Shown: piece after piece, positions 32,730-42,183 of the stretch
How positions within the stretch are numbered: the first letter of the stretch is position 1
Layout: each line of letters starts with the position of its first letter
Source: Paraglomus occultum
Lineage: Eukaryota; Glomeromycota; Glomeromycetes; Paraglomerales; Paraglomeraceae
Length of the DNA: 43,408 bases
Assembly: GCA_910592205.1 (NCBI GenBank)
Contig: CAJVPJ010000117.1
Location: 1 to 43,408, forward strand
Reading direction: 5' to 3'
The notes under the pieces: model-generated
What the model was told of the DNA's origin: nothing
Databases searched by the model: none
Seen by the model: the letters and a program-made list of their open reading frames with translations, nothing else
Translations under genes and position numbers: made by a program

Positions 32730-35207
32730 ATGTCGTCAAAACAACGCCGAGGCGCTCCCGCAAATGAGAATAGCACATCAGACCAACGAGCCCTAACAGC
32801 TCACTCCACTCATCCTTCGCTAAACGGGGTAAAGCCTTGTAAGTTCCCAGATGTCCACCTTCCCCCAAAGCCTTGGGGCTTAATTACTTGATAGATTAAA
32901 GTGTGGGAGTTTGCGTTCGTGTGTAATTACCATTCAACAATAAGTCGTTATATGCGTGGAATTGGTATCTGTTAGTCCGAGTCACTCTAACAAGCGTTCG
33001 ACGACTGTTGAGTGTTTATCGCAGCTAGCAGAGGATGAGGGCTGATGTTCTGTCAGAAACTTAACCATTTCAACCTTTCCCTTTTCTTCCTTTCCCCCCC
33101 TCCCAACTCCCCAACCCCCCAAAACCTCTCTCTCTTCTTTCGGCTTAACTCTTTTTTTCCTGATTTCAAAAGGTGACAATGATCCCCTCAAAGTGAATAG
33201 AATTGTTGCCTGTTATGGGAAAGTAAACGAAGATTTCGAACTGGCTTACACTTTCATTAAAGTGATCGGGAATGGGTCATTCGGTGTGGTATACCAGGCA
33301 AAACTAATAAACACTGGTGAGGAGGTCGCGATTAAGAAAGTACTGCAAGATAAGAGGTTCAAGGTACGAATGCATTTTGTGGTTTTGATGGAACGAGAGC
33401 GTGAATATGGTCGTATTGGTCGTCATTATTAACTGTTTTCCTATGTATTCGTGTGAATTCGGCTGGAACATGACTATGCGCTATCAGAATCGAGAATTAC
33501 AAATTATGAAATTAGTTTCACACCCAAATATCGTAGATTTGAAAGCCTTCTTTTATACGCCTGGTGAGAAGGTACGTAATATAACCTGATCTCATATTCG
33601 CATGCTTATGTTTGATCCAATTCCCTCGCTTATGCTTTGCAAATCTTGTATCATTTGTGTGTTATTCTCTTTTGCTTTCTCTGGGAAATCTCATTTACGT
33701 CCCTTAAATGTCACGCTTTATCTCACTTGCTTGCTCAACTAATACGCTTTATGTCATTTCATTATATAAGAAGGATGAACTGTTTCTCAATCTAGTTCTG
33801 GAATACGTTCCAGAAACTGTCTACCGTGCATCTCGCTTGTATGCCAAATCCAAACAAACCATGCCAATACTCTTGATCAAACTCTACATGTATCAACTGT
33901 TTCGATCACTCGCTTATATCCATTTACTGGGCATCTGTCATCGTGACATTAAACCACAGAATCTTCTTCTGAATCCACACACTGGTGTACTGAAGTTATG
34001 TGACTTTGGAAGTGCAAAGATTTTGGTAGCAGGCGAGCCCAATGTTTCTTATATATGTTCCAGGTACTATAGGGCACCTGAGTTGATCTTTGGCGCTACG
34101 AACTATACTACTAATATCGGTAAGTTTGGAGAAGAGAATATTCTCTGTCTGCTTTAGAATGCAAACTACGTATAAGCAATTGGTTGTTCAAGACAAACAA
34201 CCGATTTGCTACGTAATCAAATTATGTGAACGTGCTACTGACATAACTGTATTATAATAGACGTTTGGTCGACCGGTTGTGTAATGGCCGAATTAATGCT
34301 TGGTCAGCCATTGTTTCCAGGGGATAGTGGCATTGACCAATTAGTGGAGATTATCAAAGTCTTGGGCACCCCAACAAGGGAACAAATCAAGACCATGAAT
34401 CCAAACTATATGGAACATAAATTTCCTCAAATTAAGCCACACCCTTTTTCAAAGGTAATGATGGTCTCATATATAGTTAGATTATAATGCTATTGCAAAT
34501 TCGCTTACAATTAGAACAGCGGCGTCGATCAAGATTGTTGTTTATTCTGTTGCACAGCAACTAATTCGATCGGTTACTACATTGTACTTTTATTTAGGTA
34601 TTCCGCACTCGGACACCATCAGATGCTATTGATCTTATATCGAAGCTTCTAGAGTATACACCGTCGCAGAGAACAACGGCCATTGAAGCAATGTGTCATC
34701 CATTCTTTGACGAACTTCGCAATCCCGAGACTAGAATGCCTAATGGCAAAGAATTACCTAAATTATTTGATTTTACACCGCAAGGTATGTGAAATGTAAT
34801 CTATGATGGAGAGTGTATTCTCGTTGTAATTTCCATGTCCCCGTCTATTACTCATGCTCATTAACTACTCGCTCACTCTTTCGCGCGCACACACACTCTC
34901 CCACATTCATCACACACACCCTCCACACACGCACACCCTCCCACATTCATCACACACACCCTCCACACACACACACCCCGCACACACATGCACACACCTT
35001 CCACACACACACACACACCCCGCACACACACGCATACACAAACACACACTCTCTTTTTATTTTACATCATAAGAACTTTCTATTCGCCCCGATCTTATCC
35101 AGCAACTCGTACCTCTTCATGTGGTACCTGAACTTAAATCACGAGGCATTGATATCCATAATTTCACCCCACTACCTGCGAGCGAATTGCGTGCAGTATC
35201 AGAATAG
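32730..35207 (+). CDS. GSK3: Glycogen synthase kinase 3 (GSK3/shaggy-type) Ser/Thr kinase
   Basis: Seven exons: 32730-32838, 33173-33363, 33488-33571, 33771-34119, 34261-34454, 34598-34784, 35074-35207; 1248 nt, 415 aa. Frame phase selects the GTAAGT donor at 32839 and gives a 334-bp first intron with a strong polypyrimidine tract. Hallmarks: [10 protein letters not shown] (69-78), [18 protein letters not shown] (Lys91, helix-C Glu103), CHRDIKPQN (Asp187), CDFGSAK (206-211), activation loop [17 protein letters not shown] with the activating Tyr222, then [20 protein letters not shown] and [23 protein letters not shown]3 phosphorylates primed substrates in nutrient, stress and developmental signalling. 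All catalytic and priming-site arginine positions I can check appear intact. The N-terminal 55 residues are polar and variable. Confidence 0.96.
34885..35050. repeat. CA-rich microsatellite with 40-bp tandem units in GSK3 intron 6
   Basis: CTCCCACATTCATCACACAC begins at 34898 and again at 34938 (period 40), followed by CA-rich degenerate units. The array makes up more than half of the 289-bp intron 34785-35073. Confidence 0.8.
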
Positions 35208-36483
35208 GCATCAAATAAGAAGACGGCAAAGAAGAACCCCCTTAGTATTTTATATATATAATGTCTGAACAGCTCTTTTTCTTCATAATTAGATTAGACT
35301 ATTAATATTTCATCCGTGTATGTTGTTTACATCTCGTATTATGTCGGTCATAAGATATGGTTAATTGTATCCAACTCAGATGCTGCTTTGTGTATTTAAA
35401 GCAGATAAGTTCGTTATGAGTGGGATGTATTTGGTTTTGATCAAGTAGCTGTTGGACTTGAGACGTACTTGGTATTTGAAATATTTTGGGTTAATGGTTT
35501 TTTTATACATACATACTACATATATTCTCTTTTTTTTTTCTCCCTATTTTCTCATTATATTCTCTTGATCCGGTCTAATGGGAAATCGATTGTCCACTAC
35601 TGTGAAATAGACACACACACAAACTTTCTGAATTATATATATATATATATTAATCATATTTGATTGGTATTTCTCTATTATTTTGTTATTATTTTTTTGG
35701 ATGTAGTCAACGGACATTATATATTTACCATATTTAATCAAATATCAAATTCTGTTTGATTATTACATGTTCAGAAATTATGTAAAGTCCATTTCATGCA
35801 ATACATGAAATCATTGTAACTTTCGATAAAAAAGGGGGGGTTTTTTCGGCCAATTCGTTCTGTTCGGGTCAATGAATTAGCAGCGCAAGGGATTGGAAAT
35901 TCTTGTTTCACATAAGAAAGTTTACCCCCGCGTTACGAAATGGGTGTGACCTGGATTACAAGGACACGCGTAGCACAGGATACACAATGTAAGAAAGTGT
36001 TGGAAATGACAAAAAGAGATTTCGAATATGAGCATTCCCATATACGTCTTGAGAATGCTCGTGTTATTTACTTGTTTGTTTCCTGTCGCAAAGAACAAAG
36101 AAAAGAAGAAAACTTGCTCTTGATAAAAGTCTTTGTCAAAACTGTTTGTGAGAGCAGTGTCACCTCATTAATAAAATAATGCTTTTACATTTACAAACGG
36201 CGGGCTTCCAGACGTGGTCAAGTGCAAACCCGCTGTATTAACACATTTATCCAGAACCACGTGAATTGACATGGGATAATGCCAAAATATAACAAACACA
36301 AAATATTAAGATTGCTATATTAACAATAAAAGTAGTCACACATTCGATTAGTATTAGCCCAGTACACACAACCCATCAACATACACAACACATATCAATA
36401 CATATCAATACACCAACCCTAACCCCTACTCACCATCCAACCATCAATTCATCAATCATGTCATTTGCTTATGACGTAAGGAC

Positions 36484-36542
<59 letters not shown>

Positions 36543-36944
36543 CATCAAAATATTTTCATCAATCAAAGTTCCTTAAATTGCGTAAACCTAATTCGCAAAA
36601 GAACAAATCAATAATGTGACACCAACAAGCATATTCCCTCAAAGTTTTGTGTCCACAATGGGCCCCCGCCCCTTAAGCTCGCATCTGTCGTACAGCATAG
36701 TATTTTTATTTATCTTCTGTTACTAAATTCTTTAAAGTTCTACTACTTTTCCGTCCACCTCCCCCCCTCCTCACTTCACCACCAACCCAACCCAACCCAC
36801 CAACAACGACAACAACAGTAGCAGCAGCAGCAACACCAATACCAATACCAATACCCCAAAAACTCTCACAACCGATACAACACACCCCGGTTCGATATAA
36901 CCGACTAACGACTTGTAACGACTGCTCTAATATATCTGTGAGAA
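35208..36944. other. Intergenic with microsatellites, no convincing gene
   Basis: A (TA)n tract at about 35634-35650, an (ATA)n tract at 36484-36540, a 10-bp duplication (CATATCAATA twice, about 36390-36410) and a CCAACCCTAACCCC patch near 36413. An ATG frame at 35940-36179 (79 aa, MGVTWITRTRV) contains a hairpin (GAGCATTC/GAATGCTC at 36030-36060) and no recognised domain, so I do not call it. Confidence 0.55.
36484..36540. repeat. (ATA)n microsatellite
   Basis: About nineteen uninterrupted AAT/ATA units. Confidence 0.95.
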
Positions 36945-38332
36945 ATGTCTAGTCCTTGGGGAACACCAAGTTGTCCACGATGCCAAAAGTCCGTTTATAT
37001 GGCTGAACAGGTATGAAGGGTGCACACGAAACATATCTGTCAAGTAAAAAGTTGGTGGAACCAAATGGAAAACCCGCAAGTCTAGGTTTTTAGCTTGAAA
37101 TGTGTTCTCACACACTTTTTTCCACTCCTTTCCCCGCAGGTAATCGGGCCCAATGGACCTTGGCATAAGGCCTGTTTGACTTGTATTGTAAGTAGAGGAA
37201 AAGAGAAAAGGCTTAAGGGGCAGAGACGGAGGGAGAAACATTGAAAACAATGTATCGATTTTTGATTTACCCATTACGTTTTTTTGTACAACTAGGACTG
37301 TAAGAAACGCTTAGACTCTTATACTCTGGCAGAGCATGAGGGAGAGGTATGTCATTGCAAACGACTGGGAAGCATGATCTTTGTCACTTTTTTCATGTTT
37401 GATCAACTCGGCTCTTTTCTACAGGCTTATTGCAAGAACTGTCACGGACGTCGATTCGGTCCAAAAGGTAAACTCATTGGACATTTGTCTAGCGTGCTGT
37501 TGTTTATTCGCATATTTTACGGGCAATTCATCTGAATTGGTGACTAATCGCTTCCGTTTTCCTTTTTTTCTCCCCGCCCTCTTTTCCATCATTTCCTCTT
37601 CTTCACCAACCCTCCAAAAAAAAAAAAAGGCTACGGTTTCGCCTCCGGAACGTCATTCTTGAATACAGAAAAACCTGCCTCCAAACTTGGTATTGATCCA
37701 GCTTCTCCCACATCACCCATCGAAAAATGCGCTTCTCCTCCCACTTCTCCGAGATCCATGTCGCCTGCATATAGCATATTCAGTTCTCGATCGCAGTCCC
37801 CTCGTGGCAATGCGCGAAGGTGGAGCGCACCAGCAAATAGCGACATGTGTCCAAGGTGCAACAAACCGGTGTATGCTGCAGAGGCTGTGTTGGGTGCAGG
37901 AGTGAAGTATCACAAGTTGTGTTTAAAATGTAGTAGTTGTAGTAAATTGTTGGATTCAACTAACATGACTGATCGAGAGAACAAGCTTTATTGCCGTGGG
38001 TGTTATTCAAAGGAATTCGGTCCAAAGGTAAGATGCTAATCACCGGAAAAGGGGTTGGGAATGAAGAATGAAGAATGAGAACCGGGGAAAGAGGGAACGA
38101 GGGATGAGAATGTGGTGTATACTTGTGTGTCTGTGTGTTTTTCGTATAGTTTTGCATTCAGTTTTTTGTTCGTGTTTTTACTAACCACATATTTATCGAT
38201 TAACTCAGGGGTACGGATATGGTCAAGGTAAGCCATCTAGCGTGTTTACAACATGACTTACTGTCTGCATTCTAATGGCATTCCCATCGTACAGGTGCGG
38301 CATTCCTCACTACAGAAGGAACAGCCAGGTGA
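36945..38332 (+). CDS. Two-LIM-domain protein, CRP (cysteine-rich protein) type
   Basis: Seven exons: 36945-37010, 37140-37187, 37296-37346, 37425-37467, 37630-38027, 38209-38227, 38295-38332; 663 nt, 220 aa. LIM1 has the full zinc-ligand spacing C10-x2-C-x17-H31-x2-C-x2-C-x2-C-x17-C58-x2-C61. LIM2 repeats it with C143, C146, H164, C167, C170, C173, C191 and C194. Each LIM is followed by FGPKGYG and a glycine-rich stretch (GYGFASGTSFL, GYGYGQGAAFL), as in CRP proteins that bind actin-associated partners and bundle F-actin. The linker between them is rich in SP motifs (SPTSPIE, SPPTSPRSMSP), likely proline-directed kinase sites. Its proximity to GSK3 need not be functional. Exon 6 is only 19 nt, and the splice acceptor of exon 5 follows an A-run. 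Confidence 0.93.
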
Positions 38333-38631
38333 AATTATGATATGTCCCACGCTTTATTGCATTACTTTCGTTATTATATCTCATTTCACCACACATTTTA
38401 TCTGAGCATCTGTTTCTCGATGAACTAATCCATCAAAGGACTCTTATTGTAGTGTAGCTGTATATTGATATTCTATCAAAATATTTTGTCATTTTATGAT
38501 ACAGTAATCTTGTGGGCTTTTCTTCTTTCATGTACTGATTATAGGATAGTAATAATATTTACTTTGTATGTGTTGATATACATTTTTGTTTCTTGCTTCA
38601 TTGAACATTTTACCTGGTTATCAAGAGACTA
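38333..38631. other. Short convergent intergenic spacer
   Basis: Separates the ends of the plus-strand LIM gene and the minus-strand PSMG1-like gene. AT-rich. The plus-strand frame at 38465-38731 runs into the PSMG1 last exon and is regarded as chance. Confidence 0.6.
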
Positions 38632-39898
38632 TTACAGATATAAAGGAGAGGCCCTTTTAGATTCATGCAATCGATCAACGTCTGTTAGCAATTTGGTTCC
38701 AGGTAATAATAAAGAGAGGACTGATTTATAGGCTTCGAGCGTATCGTAAGTTGTAATGGTCTTTCCGTGTCGACTATCTTGGATACTGAAGAGAGCATAT
38801 GCAGGAGTGTTGCGTATTTCACACTGTAAAACATACTTGTGTTAACTATGAACAAATCCGAAAAGTTAATGATTACGAGTAGTTTACTCACATGATTTAA
38901 TATGGCAGCTGTCAAATTACGTGCAAGATTAGGTGCTTCATAGGAAGGGGCGTCTACAGTCTGTTGAAACGGGTCGACAAGCGAATTAATTCAAAAACGC
39001 AAGATCAAAAAAAGAAACCTATTACGATTAGAATTTCGCTAATCACCTTGTTCGCTGCACTAGTTTGTAACAACCTAACAAACGGCGGATATCTAGCCGT
39101 CTGTTCATCCAGTCGATTAGACGTAATGAAAGAGGAAGCAGTAAACACGTCTAAAATTATAACGCTACAAACACACAAACCACGATCTTAGTCTGTCATA
39201 ATATACAGGCTATACGGTATTAGAATAGAAGATTCAGCACAACCTCGACAGTTACAAACCATTCGGCTTCAACGTGTTGAAACAAAGACTTTGTCCAAAC
39301 AAAACATCTGTCGTCATTAACGTCATAATTGCACGGGACAACAATTACGCTAGGATCCGACTCGAGCGTATAGAAGAAACAGTTTTTATCAGGAATAGGG
39401 GTGAGAGCCTCTTGAGAGAACGTATTCCCCTTCTAAATGAATCGTAGAAAAACGAACGTGGGGAGAAGGGAGGGTAAGCTACGGGCATCATAACGAATTT
39501 TAAAAATAAAAAGTTAAACATCATTTTTTTCCTTATCTGATGTGCTCGCTCGCTTTTCAACCAGGGACTTACAAGATCTATTTCAGGAAGCAGTATCGTC
39601 CCGAGCAATTTTTTTCCCTTGACAGAAGCAAGAAACACATTGCCTCCTCCACAAGCTCCAATCATCATTACTCTCACTTGCAGTTTACTCTCTTGTTTCG
39701 AAGAAATAAAATGAATGATTGGTGGTTCATATTCGGTAGAAGCTTCCTCTTCGAATTCAGAGTCTGAATCCTCAGAGGCGTATCTTGTTGGTTGATATAC
39801 TTCGTATTCCTTGGAAAAATTCAGACAAATTGGACGTGTGAGACCGTGAAGCGATTGAGCACAATTTTTTCTGTGAGGAGATTTGTGGGACTGACCAT
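38632..39898 (-). CDS. PSMG1: Proteasome assembly chaperone 1 (PSMG1/Pba1-like)
   Basis: Exons on the minus strand: 39809-39573, 39432-39260, 39164-39047, 38960-38892, 38823-38632, all joined in phase by GT-AG introns (140, 95, 86 and 68 bp), 262 aa. The start is uncertain. An ATG at 39898-39896 immediately followed by GTCAGT and an 86-bp intron would give M-EYEVYQPTRY, total 263 aa. Family resemblance, judged from memory: strand VRVMMIGACGGGNVFLAS, FFYTLESDPSVIVVPCNYDV, then PPFVRLLQTS, YEAPNLARNLTAAILNHCEI and TYDTLEAYKSVL, in the order of human PAC1. The C-terminus PLYL fits the HbYX motif by which Pba1-Pba2 docks on the proteasome alpha-ring. It acts with PAC2/Pba2 in alpha-ring assembly. 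The long open frame reaching 40277 is intron/upstream read-through. Confidence 0.82.
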
Positions 39899-40173
39899 TA
39901 TAATATTTGGCGGCTTTCCCTTTCGAATAAGATGTGATCAATCTGCACAAAGAGACGGACTTTTTGATTTTCTGGATGACTCGTGATCGGAGCTTTTCAA
40001 GTTTAAATTTATATGTGTTTGCATTAATTTGTACCAAACTTGGATAGTTTCTGAGCTTGTTGCCTCTTTTGTGAGTCGTGGGAATGTAGCAATTATTGAT
40101 TGGCTCGAAAAAACCCCTCCCACCTAATCTACTTGGAAAGTTAATCAAGTATTTATTTATTATTATCCGCTGT

Positions 40174-40416
40174 TTACCGTAATTTAGCTGCCTTCGATGA
40201 TTTATAATATTGGGATAAAGGTATGCTGTATGCTGCAATACGCTTATATGATCCGTGTGAATTATGCTCAGGTACATTCGGGCACATTATCTTTATTTTG
40301 TTATCGATTCGATCACGTGGCCGCTGGTCATTTATTAAAGGAACATTAATATCTTGCAATTCTTTACAAAGCCGAGAAGACCTTGAATAGACTGCGTATA
40401 AGTGTGTAAGGAGCAT
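40174..40416 (-). CDS. Doubtful small ORF or single exon, unknown
   Basis: An 80-codon frame with ATG at 40416 and TAA. From about residue 10 it looks protein-like and basic (LQDINVPLINDQRPRDRIDN, CPNVPEHNSHGSYKRIAAYS, KSSKAAKLR at the end). An AG acceptor-like site (TACGCAG) precedes YSRSS, so it may be a terminal exon. It lies upstream of the PSMG1-like gene on the same strand. I recognise no family. Confidence 0.3.
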   Translation of the reverse strand: MLLTHLYAVYSRSSRLCKELQDINVPLINDQRPRDRIDNKIKIMCPNVPEHNSHGSYKRIAAYSIPLSQYYKSSKAAKLR

Positions 40417-40876
40417 CTCCCAATACCTAACTTGGATGAAAGATTCCCAGATAAATTTTATGGTAATAGTATTGTTTGCTCTTGCTTTCGTGTAAAAAGA
40501 AAAAAGAACACGAGAATTTAAAAACTACAGAATTTATGCTACAATACGGGGCATTTATTAAATAAATTACATATCCTTTCGCTGCGATTCGTCTCGATAA
40601 ATGCGTTATGTCAAGGTATTGACTTGAACAAGCCAATTTATCATTGGTCAAGCGTGTAAATATGACGCATTTGCATAATTTTCTGTTTAGGCAATCCATA
40701 GTGATAGCATGTCATCAGAGAACAAGAAAGGCTTGTCTCCTCTTATAGTAAAAAATTTTTTTCATGCCCTATTTTAAGATAAATTTATGAAAAAAACATT
40801 ACAGTACAGCTAAAGTATGTTGTTTGACAATGCCACAAATCTATGGAACAATGCAGTTGTTATGTCAACTGGAATT

Positions 40877-40899
40877 TATGTCAATTCTAAATTGACATA
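40877..40899. repeat. Perfect palindrome, 10-bp arms
   Basis: TATGTCAATT, loop CTA, AATTGACATA. Related words (GTTATGTCAACTGGAATT, GTATGTCAAATTGGAATT) flank it, giving a cluster of overlapping inverted and direct repeats at the edge of the AT-rich block. Confidence 0.8.
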
Positions 40900-41029
40900 C
40901 AGTATGTCAAATTGGAATTGGAATCATTATCAAGACTATAATAATGCGTATGATATATAAATATACTCCATTCATGCTTCTCATATGGGGCATGCTGCAA
41001 CAAAACCAGACAAAGTGAACATTCTATAA

Positions 41030-41167
41030 ATGAGAGGCTGATTAGGATGTGGCTGTAAAATAATCAGTGTGACTGATGACGTTTTGAAAAGTAATAATGG
41101 TGCTCATAGACCTGTTAATTTTAATGCTCACTTTATCATACCAGAATGTGATGAATATAAACCATAA
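41030..41167 (+). CDS. Small ORF with in-frame TGA at codon 4, unknown
   Basis: ATG-AGA-GGC-TGA, then an open, protein-like frame (LGCGCKIISVTDDVLKS, NGAHRPVNFNAHFIIPE) to TAA; 45 sense positions if TGA is read. The ATG follows TCTATAA directly. Either TGA is decoded (as Trp), the true start lies elsewhere, or the gene is dead. Within the standard code no ATG opens the protein-like part. No family is recognised. It belongs to the foreign-looking block at the right end. Confidence 0.4.
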
Positions 41168-41209
41168 CATGATTAATATAGGATTACCTCTATATAAAAA
41201 AATATTAAT

Positions 41210-41470
41210 ATGAAACTAATTTATATCAAATCCACTATGGAACCCAAGAATTACAGCACTATTAGAAGCATTCTAAAAAAAGCTCAAGGAGAGAAAATTG
41301 CTCCGTATATTTTTAAAATGAATGACACCAAAATTCTTGAGGAATATTTAGATAAGGAAAAAATCACTTATAAAATTTATCAGGAAGAACGAAAAATAAT
41401 AAGCCATAAATGAACCTTAACGCCAAATTATGATGAACCAAGGAAGAAACAGAAATTTAAAGAAATATAA
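41210..41470 (+). CDS. Small lysine-rich ORF with in-frame TGA, unknown
   Basis: Starts at ATG 41210 (MKLIYIKSTMEPKNYSTIRS). The standard-code frame stops at TGA 41411-41413 after 67 codons, but the same frame continues with a plausible tail (TLTPNYDEPRKKQKFKEI) to TAA at 41468. The composition is Lys/Ile/Glu-rich and AT-driven, unlike the fungal genes to the left. It converges with the minus-strand ORF starting at 42175. It may be a small nucleic-acid-binding or replication-associated protein of a mobile element, but no domain is recognised. The annotated end assumes TGA is read through. Confidence 0.45.
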
Positions 41471-41644
41471 CATAACAAAATTAAAAAACTTCAGTTAATA
41501 TTAAGAAAACAAATAGTTATTTTTTAAAATATTGAACTATTCTGTCAACCCTACTATAATGTTTTGATATCTTTTTGAGTGTAACTTTGTTTTAATCCTG
41601 CTAGGCATTGATAACCAACTATTTTTTAACTTCGATTTGGGCTT

Positions 41645-42175
41645 TTAATTGCTCCTTAATCTTTTATTCTCATACTGTAATTTTTTTATCTCGTCCAATA
41701 ACTCCTGTTTTTGCCTTTTACTTCACTCCTTTGATTTTTCTTGAAACTTCTCTACTTCTTCTCTCTCTATTTCCAATGCTTCCTCAGTTGTAATTAATTT
41801 TTCTCTTGATTTATTTATTTGTCGTTCGTAAAAAGCAGTTTGTCTTCTTTCAGATGAGATAGTAGGAAGTTCCTCCTGCTGAGTATCTTTCTCATATTCA
41901 ACACAACGGCAAACATATTTACCATCGAAAAAGCGTGCTCTAGTTTGCAGTCTCCCACACCTGTCACACTTTGGTAACTCACCATTTTCAAACTTTTCTT
42001 TACAACTCTCACAAGCATAATTATTGGCGATTATTTTTTCAGTCAATTCACTTCGAGTTCTTATTTGGCAAACAGCTATGTCTTCATCACTATAAAGAGT
42101 AGTGCAAAAGGCACATCTGGAGTCTTTGCTACATCATTCTTCTAATTCTAAAATTGTATAAAGTAATTCTCTCAT
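41645..42175 (-). CDS. Zinc-ribbon/coiled-coil ORF with two in-frame TGA codons
   Basis: ATG at 42175 (MRELLYTILELEE), TGA at 42136-42134, then CSKDSRCAFCTTLYSDED, a run of CxxC pairs (ACESC, PKCDRC, YVCRC) and a charged coiled coil. A second TGA at 41725-41723 is followed by SKRQKQELLDEIKKLQYENK and TAA at 41645. Both flanks of both TGAs look coding, so the natural product is probably 176 residues plus two recoded positions. The standard-code fragment is 42046-41723 (107 aa). Three or four Cys pairs suggest zinc binding. It starts 8 bp after the stop of the polymerase-like ORF, as in an operon or compact viral/plasmid element. Function unknown. Confidence 0.55.
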
Positions 42176-42183
42176 TAAAGTAT

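Larger units (their letters stand above)
39899..41029. other. Intergenic, transition from fungal-type to very AT-rich DNA
   Basis: The first part holds the PSMG1 upstream region and one possible small ORF (40174-40416). From about 40740 the sequence becomes AT-rich with clustered TATGTCAA-type palindromes (40870-40925). No gene is seen in 40417-41029. Confidence 0.55.

Noticed and set aside
35940-36179. 79-codon plus-strand ORF
   Set aside because: Has an ATG but no recognisable domain, promoter or splice context; contains a hairpin more typical of non-coding DNA.
36413-36427. CCAACCCTAACCCC as telomere-like sequence
   Set aside because: Only about one and a half CCCTAA-like units; no array.
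39345-40277. 310-codon minus-strand frame as one protein
   Set aside because: Only the part at 39809-39573 is an exon of the PSMG1-like gene. A GTAAGT donor ends it, and the remainder is intron and upstream sequence without family features.
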